This document shows, piece by piece, positions 15,354 to 24,954 of a stretch of DNA of 64,000 nucleotides. This DNA comes from Fimenecus sp052298855. Lineage in GTDB: Bacteria; Bacillota; Clostridia; Oscillospirales; Acutalibacteraceae. The notes beneath the pieces were generated by a model, which did no database searches, was not told the DNA's origin, and worked only from the letters and a program-made list of their open reading frames with translations. Both the position numbers and the translations under genes were made by a program. The stretch spans positions 104,254 to 168,253 of the forward strand of contig DAVZXP010000006.1 of NCBI GenBank assembly GCA_052298855.1, given 5' to 3'. Each line of letters starts with the position of its first letter. The stretch's first letter is position 1.

Positions 15354-16994
15354 ATGGAGTGGAAAAAAGAATACGAAAAATGGCTTTCGTTCGACGTGGA
15401 AATCCGTGCGGAGCTTGAAAAAATAACCGATGAAAAAGAGCTTGAGGACAGATTCTATAAAAGCCTTGAATTCGGAACAGGCGGACTGCGTGGAATAATG
15501 GGCGCAGGCGCAAACAGAATGAACAAATACACCGTCAGTAAGGCGACAAAAGGACTTGCCGATTATCTCAACAATGAATTTCAAGGGGATAAAAGCGTCG
15601 TTATCGCTTATGACTCAAGAAATAATTCAAAACAGTTTTCTCTCTATGCGGCAGAGGTGTTGACTTATAACAAAATCAAAGTCTATCTCTTTGATACGCT
15701 TATGCCGACTCCCGTGTTGTCATTTGCTGTTAAGTATCTTGATTGTACTGCAGGTATCGTTATAACGGCGAGTCACAATCCAAAGGAATATAACGGGTAT
15801 AAAATATATGACGAAAACGGTTGTCAACTTGTACCGCAGCTTGCAAATAAGGTCATTTCCTATGTAAACGCTGTTTCGGATATTAGAAACGTCGAGCATA
15901 CAGAGCTTTCAAAATCAGAAGCGGACGGACTTTTTGAATATGTCGGAAAGGATATTATTGACGCATTTATAAGTGCCGTTGAAACGCAATCGCTCTATCG
16001 TGAAAAATCAAGCCTTAAAATTGTATATACTCCGCTTCACGGAACGGGAAATATCCCTGTAAGAACGGTCTTGCGTGATTTTAATGTTTCGGTGGTAAAG
16101 GAGCAGGAGCTTCCCGACGGAAATTTCTCTACGGTGCGTTCTCCGAATCCCGAGGAAAAGGATGCGCTCACACTCGGAATTGAACAGGCAAAAAGAGAAA
16201 ACGCAGATATTGTACTCGGAACAGATCCCGATTGCGACAGAGTAGGTACGGCTGTTCTACATAACGGAGAATATAGGCTCATTTCGGGTAATCAGATGGG
16301 CGCAATGATTGTTGATTTTGTGCTTTCGCATAAAAAGGACAGCCTTAACAGCAAATCAACTCTTGTAAAAACGATTGTAACGAATGACCTCGGAGCAAAT
16401 ATAGCAAGAAGCTACGGCTTGAATATTGTGGAAACGCTTACGGGCTTTAAGTATATAGGCGACAGAATAAACGCTTACGAAAAATCAAAGGAAAATGAAT
16501 TTGTGATAGGCTATGAAGAGAGCTACGGCTACCTTGTAGGTACGCACGCAAGAGATAAGGATGCGGTTGTCGCTTCTATGCTAATTTGTGAAATGGCGGC
16601 TTATCATAAAAACAACGGCAGAACGCTTGTTGACGCACTTGAAAACCTATATGCAAAATACGGTTATTTCATAGACAGTCTTGATTCTTTTGTGTTAAAG
16701 GGAATTGACGGTATAAAGCGTATCAAAGAGCTTATGGATACCTTTAGAGCAGACGGAAAAGCAATGTTTGGCGGAATAAGTGAGGTTATCGATTATTCAA
16801 AGGGCGTAGGAGCTTTACCGAAAGAGAATGTTTTGAAGTTTGTCTTTAACGGCGGCACTTGGTTTGCGATAAGGCCCTCGGGCACAGAGCCAAAATTGAA
16901 AATATATTATTCGGTTTGTGAATCGGACAGAAACGAAGCGGAAAATACGCTCAAAGCACTTAGAGATAAGCTGACGAGCGTTGTCGGAGGATAA
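15354..16994 (+). CDS. Alpha-D-phosphohexomutase (phosphoglucomutase/phosphomannomutase)
   Basis: 546 aa, the long form seen in Firmicutes. The four-domain phosphohexomutase order is visible: active-site phosphoserine loop TASHNP (Ser near 140), metal-binding GTDPDCDR (near 290), sugar-binding GYEESYGY, and phosphate-binding RPSGTEPKLK near the C-terminus. It interconverts hexose 1- and 6-phosphates, linking the neighbouring glycosidases to glycolysis and cell-wall precursors. It is followed after one base by the NifU-like gene and then the GH38 mannosidase, an operon consistent with mannose or glucose phosphate use. Confidence 0.94.
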   Translation: MEWKKEYEKWLSFDVEIRAELEKITDEKELEDRFYKSLEFGTGGLRGIMGAGANRMNKYTVSKATKGLADYLNNEFQGDKSVVIAYDSRNNSKQFSLYAAEVLTYNKIKVYLFDTLMPTPVLSFAVKYLDCTAGIVITASHNPKEYNGYKIYDENGCQLVPQLANKVISYVNAVSDIRNVEHTELSKSEADGLFEYVGKDIIDAFISAVETQSLYREKSSLKIVYTPLHGTGNIPVRTVLRDFNVSVVKEQELPDGNFSTVRSPNPEEKDALTLGIEQAKRENADIVLGTDPDCDRVGTAVLHNGEYRLISGNQMGAMIVDFVLSHKKDSLNSKSTLVKTIVTNDLGANIARSYGLNIVETLTGFKYIGDRINAYEKSKENEFVIGYEESYGYLVGTHARDKDAVVASMLICEMAAYHKNNGRTLVDALENLYAKYGYFIDSLDSFVLKGIDGIKRIKELMDTFRADGKAMFGGISEVIDYSKGVGALPKENVLKFVFNGGTWFAIRPSGTEPKLKIYYSVCESDRNEAENTLKALRDKLTSVVGG

Positions 16995-16995
16995 A

Positions 16996-17229
16996 ATGAG
17001 AGATTACATACTTAATGTTATAAGCCCTAAAATTCAGGGGGACGGAGGCTGGGTTGAGTTTTCGTCCTTTGACGGCGAAACGCTTGAACTTATATTCAAG
17101 GGCGAGTGCTCAAAATGCTTGATACTTGAGCGATGTGTTGCTTGGATTGAAAGCGAAATAAAAAAAGATCAAGGAATTGAAGTTGAAATTAAGGCTGTAA
17201 GAAAAAAGCCGTATTTTTGGGATAAGTAA
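16996..17229 (+). CDS. NifU C-terminal-like small protein
   Basis: 77 aa. It matches the NifU/Nfu C-terminal domain: the opening SPKIQGDGGWVEF and then GECSKCLILERC. In Nfu proteins the Cys-x-x-Cys binds a transient Fe-S cluster for delivery; both cysteines are kept here, plus a third Cys. The start ATG 16996 directly follows the phosphohexomutase stop, with its RBS GGAGG inside that gene's last codons, so translation is coupled. An Fe-S carrier between a sugar mutase and a mannosidase has no obvious metabolic link. Confidence 0.75.
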   Translation: MRDYILNVISPKIQGDGGWVEFSSFDGETLELIFKGECSKCLILERCVAWIESEIKKDQGIEVEIKAVRKKPYFWDK

Positions 17230-17240
17230 GGAGAAAAGCT

Positions 17241-20174
17241 ATGGCACACATAAAGGTAGTCAGAAGAAGTATGCGCCCCGAGGAGTGGACGCAGCTTCGT
17301 TTCGGTTGGCTTAAAAGATATATAGTGCGTGATAAATACGAAATCGACACCCTGCAGATCAGAGACGCAAGGCAGGTTTCGGAAATGAACTACGAATACT
17401 ATTCCGATGAATACAGACCGCTGAAAAAGGGCGATATGTATTTCACTCCCGACGGTACGGCTTTTATAAAGGGAGACATTAAAGTGCCAGAGGCTTTAAG
17501 GGGAAAAGAGCTTTGGCTCACTCTTAAAACCGCTGCTGAAATTATAATAAAGGTCAACGGCAAATATGTCGGCGGTGTTGACCCTAACAGAGACAGAGTG
17601 CTGCTTTCAGGCTATGTTGACAGCGATGAACTACATATTGAAATGCAGGGTTATAACCGTTCAAAGCCCGATGACGAGAGAAATCCGGAATCTTTATCGG
17701 TAAGGGGTTGCCGTCAGATTTTTGAGAGTGCTTACCTTGCTACTGTTGACCATGATGTGCTTGATTTGGTCTACGATTTTGAGGTGCTTTTGGATATTGC
17801 CGAAAGCGATTATTTCAATGAGGATTACAGGGCTTTTCTTAACCGTGAGCTTAACAATGCAATGAATTGTATATGCTTTGACGACGAAGAAAGCCTTACA
17901 GGCGTTAAAGAAGCGAAAGAGTATATTGAAAATGTAATTTATGCAAACACAGATTACAAGGGAAACGGCGATGTGGCACTTGTCGCACATTCCCATCTTG
18001 ACCTTGCGTATTATTGGCGAAGAATACACACCGTGCAGAAAAACCTGCGTACAATACTCATACAGCTGCGCTTGATGGATAGGTATCCCGAGTTCAAATA
18101 TACTCACACGCAGGCATACACCTATGAAACGCTCGAAAAGTATTATCCCGATGTCTTTGAAGAGCTTAAAGAGAAAATTCGAAACGGTCAGTTTGAGCCT
18201 GTCGGCGGTATGTATGTTGAGCCTGACTGCAATATTCCTGCGGCTGAAAGCCTTATAAGACAATGCCTTTACGGACAAAAGTATTTCAGAGAGAAATTTG
18301 GTATAACTGTCAATAACTGTTGGCTTCCCGACGTGTTCGGAAACAGCTGGATTTTACCGCAGATACTTAAAAAAAGCGAAATTGATTATTTCGTTTCAAA
18401 TAAGATGTCAACTTGGAATGACACAAACAGATTTCCGCATAACAACTTTATTTGGAAGGGCATCGATGCGAGCGAGGTATACGCTTGCGTTCCGCCGACT
18501 CATTTTATAACATGGAATATGCCCTCGCAAATTCAGGAGAATTGGGAAGCGTATCAAGACAAGAACACGGGCGGTCAAACTATGTCTATGTTTGGCTACG
18601 GAGACGGCGGCAGCGGTGTAACCGAGGAAATGCTTGAAATGATGAAGCGTTTTGATAAAATTTCCGCTATGCCGAAAACCGAGCATATTTCAGGCAAGGA
18701 CTTTCTTGAAAAGAATTTCAAAAACAACGATAAGCTTGAAAAGTGGGACGGCGAGCTTTACCTTGAAATGCACAGAGGCACATTTACTACAAAATCCGTG
18801 CTCAAGCAGTATAACCGCAGACTTGAATATAAAATACGTGAAGCGGAAATTATTTCTGTTTTGCGTTCGGCTTCGGGTGCTGAATATCCGTCAAAAACAC
18901 TTGAAGAATGCTATAAAAAGCTTCTTATAAATCAATTTCACGATATTTTACCTGGCAGTCATATAAATCCCGTATATAAGGATGCGATTGCCGATTATGA
19001 GTGGGTTGACAAACAGCTTGATTTGATTATAAATTCAGGCGAAAAATACTTTAACTCCTTGAACTTTGACAGAAATTCCCTGACCTTTATCGAAGATGAA
19101 AACGGTAGAACAATAAGACACGGAAAAAACGGATTTTGGGCAATTCCGAAATTGTCCGCTTTGTCAAACGGAGATATAATCGACGAAACAACCGACGAAT
19201 CGGATTGGATAACGCTCGGGGATTTTGTCGAAACGCCTTTTTATAGGATTAAATTCAATCCCGACGGCAGTATGGCAAGCCTTTTTGATAAGGAAAACGA
19301 CAGAGAATGGGTTGACGGCGAGTTCAATAAGCTCAAGGTCTACGAAGATAACCCCGGTGTGTATGACGCTTGGGATATTCTTCCGAATTATAAAGACAAA
19401 GAGATTATTCCCGAACTCACAAAAGAACTTTGCTTACTCAATAAAGACAGTGAGAGTGCGGAATTTACCGTTACCGTTAAAATCGGCGAAAGCAAATGGA
19501 AACGAATTATTCGACTTTTCCGCCGTTCGAGAGGAATAGAAATCGAAAACATTGTCGATTGGAAAGAACGCCGTAGGCTTGTAAAAGCACAGTATGATTG
19601 TAATGTCCTTACAAGAGAGGCTGTTTGCGACACAAGTGCAGGCTATATTAAGCGGGAAACTCACTCAAACACTTCTTGGCAGAAAGCACGCTTTGAGGTT
19701 TGCTGTCATAAATGGGTTGACCTTGCAGAGCAGGGCGGCGGCGTTGCGCTCATAAACGAGGGCAAATACGGCGTAGGACTTTGTGAAAACTCAATGTCAT
19801 TAAGCCTTTTGAGAGGAACGGTTCGCCCCGATATTGAAAGCGATATGGGTAAACACGATTTTTGCTATATGCTTATGCCTCATTCAGGCTCTTTCGTTGA
19901 CGCTCAAATAAATAACAAGGCATTTGAATATAACGTTCCGCTTACAAAGGCGGATGTATCATGCGCTAACAAGTTTTCAGGCTTGTTCCTGCAGGCAATG
20001 AAGCGTTCTGAGGATGGGAAACACATTGTTGTAAGACTTTCGGAGCAGGACGGTAAGAGGGGAACGCTCAAATTCCCGAAGTCTGTTAGGGTTATGAATA
20101 TGCTTGAGGACGTCCTTTATGAGAGCGATAAAATCGAGTACAAGCCGTTTGAAATATTGACAATCGGAATATAA
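17241..20174 (+). CDS. Alpha-mannosidase, GH38 family
   Basis: 977 aa, typical of bacterial GH38. The catalytic domain starts near residue 245 with HSHLDLAYYW, whose His and Asp bind zinc. The nucleophile Asp is in WLPDVFGNS (near 364). A middle helical domain and C-terminal beta-sandwiches follow. It removes alpha-linked mannose from N-glycan or mannan fragments. There is no signal peptide, so it acts inside the cell after uptake. It has the RBS AAGGAG. It is last in the phosphohexomutase-NifU-GH38 operon and closed by a strong terminator. Confidence 0.93.
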   Translation: MAHIKVVRRSMRPEEWTQLRFGWLKRYIVRDKYEIDTLQIRDARQVSEMNYEYYSDEYRPLKKGDMYFTPDGTAFIKGDIKVPEALRGKELWLTLKTAAEIIIKVNGKYVGGVDPNRDRVLLSGYVDSDELHIEMQGYNRSKPDDERNPESLSVRGCRQIFESAYLATVDHDVLDLVYDFEVLLDIAESDYFNEDYRAFLNRELNNAMNCICFDDEESLTGVKEAKEYIENVIYANTDYKGNGDVALVAHSHLDLAYYWRRIHTVQKNLRTILIQLRLMDRYPEFKYTHTQAYTYETLEKYYPDVFEELKEKIRNGQFEPVGGMYVEPDCNIPAAESLIRQCLYGQKYFREKFGITVNNCWLPDVFGNSWILPQILKKSEIDYFVSNKMSTWNDTNRFPHNNFIWKGIDASEVYACVPPTHFITWNMPSQIQENWEAYQDKNTGGQTMSMFGYGDGGSGVTEEMLEMMKRFDKISAMPKTEHISGKDFLEKNFKNNDKLEKWDGELYLEMHRGTFTTKSVLKQYNRRLEYKIREAEIISVLRSASGAEYPSKTLEECYKKLLINQFHDILPGSHINPVYKDAIADYEWVDKQLDLIINSGEKYFNSLNFDRNSLTFIEDENGRTIRHGKNGFWAIPKLSALSNGDIIDETTDESDWITLGDFVETPFYRIKFNPDGSMASLFDKENDREWVDGEFNKLKVYEDNPGVYDAWDILPNYKDKEIIPELTKELCLLNKDSESAEFTVTVKIGESKWKRIIRLFRRSRGIEIENIVDWKERRRLVKAQYDCNVLTREAVCDTSAGYIKRETHSNTSWQKARFEVCCHKWVDLAEQGGGVALINEGKYGVGLCENSMSLSLLRGTVRPDIESDMGKHDFCYMLMPHSGSFVDAQINNKAFEYNVPLTKADVSCANKFSGLFLQAMKRSEDGKHIVVRLSEQDGKRGTLKFPKSVRVMNMLEDVLYESDKIEYKPFEILTIGI

Positions 20175-20180
20175 TTGCAA

Positions 20181-20213
20181 AGGCGGTCAAATTTTTGACC
20201 GCCTGTTTGTTTT
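20181..20213 (+). terminator. Intrinsic terminator after GH38
   Basis: AGGCGGTCAA pairs with TTGACCGCCT over a 4-nt loop, followed by GTTTGTTTT. Confidence 0.85.
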
Positions 20214-20300
20214 AATTTGTGCTATTTTACACTTGCAAAATTATGTCGAATATAGTAATATACTAATATATTATTTTTGAAGCTTTGGGAGCAGGGAAAA

Positions 20301-20882
20301 ATGGAATTACTTGAGCAGAGAATTATTAAAGACGGCGTTGTTAAAAAAGGCAATGTCCTTAAGGTTGACAGCTTCCTTAATCATCAGATAGATATAGAGC
20401 TTTACTCTGAAATAGGTGCAGAATTTGCAAGACTATATAAAGATTGCGATGTTACTAAAATACTTACCATAGAGGCTTCGGGCATTGGTATAGCGTGTGT
20501 AACTGCGCAGTCTTTTAATAATATACCCGTTGTTTTTGCAAAGAAAAATAAAACAACTAACCTTTCGGACGATGTTTATTCAAGCAAGGTTGTTTCTTTT
20601 ACTCACGGCAGAGAATATGAAATAGTAGTTTCCAAAAGCTACATTAAGCCGGAGGACAGAATTCTTATAATCGACGACTTTCTTGCCAACGGTAAGGCTC
20701 TTGAGGGTCTTATCAAAATAATCAATCAGGCAGGCGCAACGGTTGTCGGTGCGGGAATTGTAATCGAAAAGGGCTTTCAGCCCGGAGGGGAAAACCTCAG
20801 AAAACAGGGTGTGCGTGTTGAATCGCTCGCTATCGTTGAGTCAATGAATGACGAAACAGGGGAAATCGTCTTTAGACATTGA
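20301..20882 (+). CDS. xpt: Xanthine phosphoribosyltransferase
   Basis: 193 aa, the usual Xpt length. The PRPP-binding loop is ILIIDDFLANGKA (near residue 120), and the N-terminus (MELLEQRIIKDGVV) is characteristic of Xpt. It converts xanthine and PRPP to XMP for purine salvage. ATG 20301 follows GGGAGCAGGG; an upstream in-frame ATG at 20277 lacks an RBS. It precedes a BMP-type nucleoside transporter operon, which supports a purine-salvage locus. I looked for a purine riboswitch in the leader and did not find the conserved core, so control differs from the B. subtilis xpt gene. Confidence 0.94.
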   Translation: MELLEQRIIKDGVVKKGNVLKVDSFLNHQIDIELYSEIGAEFARLYKDCDVTKILTIEASGIGIACVTAQSFNNIPVVFAKKNKTTNLSDDVYSSKVVSFTHGREYEIVVSKSYIKPEDRILIIDDFLANGKALEGLIKIINQAGATVVGAGIVIEKGFQPGGENLRKQGVRVESLAIVESMNDETGEIVFRH

Positions 20883-20892
20883 TTTGTTAATA

Positions 20893-20920
20893 AACGGGGA
20901 GGCCCGTTAAAATATTTTTT
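20893..20920 (+). terminator. Intercistronic hairpin with T run between xpt and the BMP gene
   Basis: AACGGG pairs with CCCGTT over a 4-nt loop, and ATATTTTTT follows. It probably lowers or separates transcription into the transporter operon. Confidence 0.55.
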
Positions 20921-20932
20921 GGAGGTCAAAAA

Positions 20933-22144
20933 ATGAAAAAGTTCACCAAAATTTTGGCACTTGCTCTCGTTGTTGCAATGATTTTCTCATTTGCTGCTTG
21001 CGGCGGTACCAAAGACGACAAAAAGGCTGTTAAAATCGGTCTTATCTGTCTTCACGATGAAAACTCAACTTACGATGCAAACTTCATCAACGCTCTCAAG
21101 GATGTTCAGAAGGAGCTCGGTCTTACAGACGATCAGGTTCTTATAAAGACAAACATCCCCGAAAACGATGCTTGCTACACCGCAGCTTCTGAGCTTGTTG
21201 AGGCAGGCTGTACTGCAATCTTTGCTGACTCCTTCGGTCACGAGACTTATGTTCTTCAGGCTGCTAAGGAATTCACAAACGTTCAGTTCTATCATGCAAC
21301 AGGTACAATGGCTCACACAGAAAAGCTTGACAACTTCCACAATGCTTTCGCAAGCATTTACGAAGGCCGTTATCTTGCAGGTGTTGCTGCAGGCTTGAAG
21401 CTCAATGAAATGATCGCTTCAGGCAAAATCACAGCTGACAAGGCTGTTATCGGCTATGTTGGTGCTTTCCCGTACGCAGAGGTTAAATCAGGTTACACTT
21501 CATTCTATCTCGGCGCTCGTTCAGTTTGCCCGAGTGCAACAATGAAGGTTACATACACAAACTCTTGGTTTGATATCGCTCTTGAGCGTGAAGCTGCTCT
21601 CAAGCTTATCAACGACGGTTGTGTTCTTATTTCTCAGCACGCTGACTCTGAGGGTGCTCCGAAGGCTTGCGAAGAGAAGGGTGTTCCGAACGTTGCTTAC
21701 AACGTAAACACAATTTCAATGGGACCGAACACAGCTATTATTTCTTCAAAGATTTATTGGGCTCCCTACTTCAAGATGATGTACGAAGCTGCTGTTAACG
21801 GCACTGCTGTTCCTACTGACTACACAGGTTCTATCAAGGACGGTATGGTTCAGCTCACAGAGCTCAACACCGCTGTTGCCGCTGAAGGCACACAGGCTAA
21901 ACTTGATGAAGTTAAGGCTCAGTTCGAAGCAGGTACTTTGAATGTATTTGATACTTCTAAGTTCACAGTTAAGGGCGAAACTCTTAAAAGCTATATGGCT
22001 GACGTTGACTCGGACGACAAGTTTACACCGGATACAGAAGTTGTTGCAAACGGCGTATTCCAGGAGTCTAAGTTCCGTTCAGCTCCTTACTTTGATCTTG
22101 TTATCGACGGCATCACCGAAGATACTGCATCAATCAAAAAATAA
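20933..22144 (+). CDS. BMP-family nucleoside-binding lipoprotein of an ABC transporter
   Basis: 403 aa. There is a lipoprotein signal peptide with lipobox FAAC (Cys near residue 23). The body is a BMP/Med-type periplasmic-binding fold (VKIGLICLHDENSTYD near the start, GYVGAFPYAEVKSGY in the hinge region). Such proteins capture purine nucleosides outside the membrane and feed the ABC system encoded downstream. It has the strong RBS TTGGAGG. Codon use is unusually biased (high CTT/GCT), as in a highly expressed gene. It is followed by an intercistronic hairpin, which would allow excess binding protein over the membrane components. Confidence 0.93.
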   Translation: MKKFTKILALALVVAMIFSFAACGGTKDDKKAVKIGLICLHDENSTYDANFINALKDVQKELGLTDDQVLIKTNIPENDACYTAASELVEAGCTAIFADSFGHETYVLQAAKEFTNVQFYHATGTMAHTEKLDNFHNAFASIYEGRYLAGVAAGLKLNEMIASGKITADKAVIGYVGAFPYAEVKSGYTSFYLGARSVCPSATMKVTYTNSWFDIALEREAALKLINDGCVLISQHADSEGAPKACEEKGVPNVAYNVNTISMGPNTAIISSKIYWAPYFKMMYEAAVNGTAVPTDYTGSIKDGMVQLTELNTAVAAEGTQAKLDEVKAQFEAGTLNVFDTSKFTVKGETLKSYMADVDSDDKFTPDTEVVANGVFQESKFRSAPYFDLVIDGITEDTASIKK

Positions 22145-22151
22145 TTTATTT

Positions 22152-22185
22152 TCGGGCGGAGTTTACGCTCCGCCCGAATTTGTTG
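22152..22185 (+). terminator. Intercistronic terminator/stabiliser hairpin
   Basis: CGGGCGGAG (22153-22161) pairs with CTCCGCCCG (22168-22176), followed by AATTTGTTG. Confidence 0.7.
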
Positions 22186-22319
22186 TTTATTTATTAAAAT
22201 ATCATAGTTAGTTTTGAAAAGAGTACAGCCGCATAAATTACGGCTTTTTTGTTTTCAAGATTAAGTTTAGCGTAATTGACAGCTGTCATAAATAACGCAG
22301 GGAAGAAAGGAAAGAATCA

Positions 22320-23855
22320 ATGAGTAAAGTTGCTTTGGAACTAAAAGGCATCACGAAAAGATTTGGCTCTGTTGTCGCAAATAACAATGTTAATTTGTGC
22401 GCATATAAGGGCGAAATTCTTTCACTACTCGGTGAGAACGGAAGCGGTAAAACTACGCTTATGAATATGATTTCGGGCATTTATTATCCCGATGAGGGTC
22501 AGATTTTCATAAACGGTGAGGAAGCGGTTATCAGTTCTCCGAGAGACGCATTCGACTATAAAATAGGTATGATACATCAGCATTTTAAACTTGTAGATGT
22601 GTTTACCGCAGCAGAAAATGTTGTTCTCGGACTCAATGAAAAGGGCGGTTACAATATCAAAAAGGCAACACAGAGAGTTGCTGAAATTGCCGAAAAGTAC
22701 GGCTTTGATATTGATCCGAACAAAAAAATACACGAGATGTCGGTTTCTGAAAAACAGACAGTTGAAATCATCAAGGTGCTTTACAGAGGCGCTGATATTC
22801 TTATCCTTGACGAGCCGACGGCTGTTTTGACTCCGCAGGAAACAACAAAGCTTTTTTCCGTTCTTCGCAATATGAAGGCAGACGGAAAAACAATTATAAT
22901 CATCACGCACAAGCTCCATGAGGTTTTGGCTCTCTCGGACAGAGTTTCTGTTTTGAGAAAGGGCGAATATGTCGGCACTGTAATTACTGCCGAGACGAAT
23001 GAAAGCGAACTTACCGAAATGATGGTAGGCAAGAAAATCAGCCTTAACATTAACAGAAGTGAGCCGAAAAATCCGAAAGACAGACTTGTTGTAAAGCACT
23101 TGAACTGTGTAAACCGTGAGGGCGTAAAGGTGCTTGACGATGTATCGTTTACAGCTCGTTCGGGCGAAATTCTCGGTATTGCGGGTATCGCAGGCTCGGG
23201 TCAGCGTGAGTTGCTTGAGGCTATTGCGGGACTTCAAAATGTTGAGCAGGGCGAGATTCTTTACAATGTTCCGGATTCCGATACGGTGGAAAATCTCCGT
23301 GATAAAACTCCGCTTCAAATTCGTTCTCTCGGTGTTCGTCTTTCTTTCGTTCCCGAGGACAGACTCGGTATGGGACTTGTCGGCAATATGGATATTGTCG
23401 ATAATATGCTTTTGAGAAGCTATAGCAAGGGTAAATCATTCTTCTTGCAGAGAAAAGAGCCGAAAAATCTTGCAGACGAGATTATCGATCAGCTTGAGGT
23501 CGTTACTCCGAGCGCAAACACTCCCGTCAGACGACTTTCGGGCGGTAATGTTCAAAAGGTACTTGTCGGACGTGAAATTGCGGCTGCTCCCACCGTTTTG
23601 ATGGCGGCTTATCCCGTAAGAGGACTTGATATTAACTCATCATACACAATATACAACCTTTTGAATCAGCAAAAGGAACACGGCGTCGCAGTTGTTTTTG
23701 TCGGCGAGGATCTTGACGTTCTTATTGAGCTCTGTGACAGAATACTTGTCATCGGCTCCGGTAAAATCACGGGAATTGTTGACGGCAGAACTGCAAAGAA
23801 GGAAGAAATCGGTTATTTGATGACACAGACGAACGGAGGTGCCGAGAATGAGTAA
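22320..23855 (+). CDS. Nucleoside ABC transporter ATPase (two ATPase domains)
   Basis: 511 aa, with two fused ATP-binding domains as in NupA/RbsA-like importers. First half: Walker A GENGSGKTT, a divergent signature (MSVSEKQ) and Walker B ILILDEPTA. Second half: a degenerate Walker A-like GIAGSGQREL, a good signature LSGGNVQ, and VLMAAYPVRGLD, where members usually have AxPTRGLD. Asymmetric halves are normal for this family. It energises the two permeases that follow; its stop codon overlaps the next start by 8 bp. Confidence 0.93.
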   Translation: MSKVALELKGITKRFGSVVANNNVNLCAYKGEILSLLGENGSGKTTLMNMISGIYYPDEGQIFINGEEAVISSPRDAFDYKIGMIHQHFKLVDVFTAAENVVLGLNEKGGYNIKKATQRVAEIAEKYGFDIDPNKKIHEMSVSEKQTVEIIKVLYRGADILILDEPTAVLTPQETTKLFSVLRNMKADGKTIIIITHKLHEVLALSDRVSVLRKGEYVGTVITAETNESELTEMMVGKKISLNINRSEPKNPKDRLVVKHLNCVNREGVKVLDDVSFTARSGEILGIAGIAGSGQRELLEAIAGLQNVEQGEILYNVPDSDTVENLRDKTPLQIRSLGVRLSFVPEDRLGMGLVGNMDIVDNMLLRSYSKGKSFFLQRKEPKNLADEIIDQLEVVTPSANTPVRRLSGGNVQKVLVGREIAAAPTVLMAAYPVRGLDINSSYTIYNLLNQQKEHGVAVVFVGEDLDVLIELCDRILVIGSGKITGIVDGRTAKKEEIGYLMTQTNGGAENE

Positions 23856-24954
23856 GGGTACAAAGCATAATCACGAGCCTTTAATCCACATTACCAAAAG
23901 AGGAAACGTTTCCGAGGGTAAGGCTTGGGGTATTCGTATATTATCAATCGTAATTTCATTGCTTGTTTGCTCGGTAGTGATTGTACTTCTGACTCATTAC
24001 AATCCTATTCAGGTCTTTAAGGCAATGGTAACGGGTAACTTCGGTTCGCTTACAAAGGTTAGATCACTTTTTCAAAACCTTGCAATGCTTTTGTGTATTT
24101 CACTTGCAGTTACACCGGCGTTTAAGATGAAGTTTTGGAACTTAGGCGCAGAGGGACAGGTGCTTGTAGGCGGTCTTGCTTCGGCAGCTTGTATGTTCTA
24201 TATAAAGGACGCTTTACCGAACGCAGTGCTCATTCTTATTATGCTTGTTACAAGCGTTTTGGCGGGCATTATTTGGGGTGTTATTCCTGCTGTTTTCAAA
24301 GCGAAATGGAATGCAAACGAAACGCTCTTTACACTTATGATGAACTATGTTGCAATTCAGCTCGTATCGTTCTGTATTATGTATTGGGTACCGAGCGGCT
24401 CGGCTGTTATGGGCGTTATCAATATGAAATCACAGGCAGGCTGGTTGCCGAATCTCTTCGGTCAAAAGTATCTCATAAATATTCTTATTGTTGTATTACT
24501 TACCGTTGTTATGTATGTTTACCTTAAATACAGCAAGCAGGGATATGAAATTACCGTTGTCGGTGAGAGTGAAAACACCGCAAGATATATCGGTATCAAT
24601 GTTAAAAAGGTTATAATTCGTACTATGGTGCTTTCGGGTGCTATGTGCGGCTTGGCTGGCTTCTTGCTTGTTTCGGGTACAAACCACACAATCACAAAGG
24701 AAACTGCAGGCGGTATGGGCTTTACGGCGGTTATGGTTTCATGGCTTGCAAAGTTCAATCCCGCAATTATGGTGCTTACCTCGTTCCTTATAGTTTTCCT
24801 TCAAAAGGGTGCAGGCGAAATTGCAACTTATTGCCGTTTGAATGAGAGCATTGCCGACATTTTGACAGGTATTATTATCTTCTTTATCATTGGCAGCGAG
24901 TTCTTCATTAACTATAAGATTAACTTTAGATCAAAGCATAAGGAGGTTAAATAA
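23848..24954 (+). CDS. Nucleoside ABC transporter permease 1
   Basis: 368 aa from ATG 23848, with GGAGGTG upstream and overlapping the ATPase stop. About nine to ten membrane segments are visible, and the cytoplasmic loop contains the BPD_transp_2-type motif GESENTARYIGINVKK. It is a NupP/YufP-type permease. It is paired with the permease immediately downstream, whose start overlaps this stop codon (ATAATG). Confidence 0.92.
   Translation: MSKGTKHNHEPLIHITKRGNVSEGKAWGIRILSIVISLLVCSVVIVLLTHYNPIQVFKAMVTGNFGSLTKVRSLFQNLAMLLCISLAVTPAFKMKFWNLGAEGQVLVGGLASAACMFYIKDALPNAVLILIMLVTSVLAGIIWGVIPAVFKAKWNANETLFTLMMNYVAIQLVSFCIMYWVPSGSAVMGVINMKSQAGWLPNLFGQKYLINILIVVLLTVVMYVYLKYSKQGYEITVVGESENTARYIGINVKKVIIRTMVLSGAMCGLAGFLLVSGTNHTITKETAGGMGFTAVMVSWLAKFNPAIMVLTSFLIVFLQKGAGEIATYCRLNESIADILTGIIIFFIIGSEFFINYKINFRSKHKEVK

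Noticed and set aside
22425..23318. 297-aa minus-strand ORF opposite the ABC ATPase
   Set aside because: Shadow of the ABC domains; no recognisable domain.
22977..23855. Degenerate second ATPase half as a pseudogene
   Set aside because: Asymmetric Walker motifs are normal in this nucleoside-importer family and the frame is intact.
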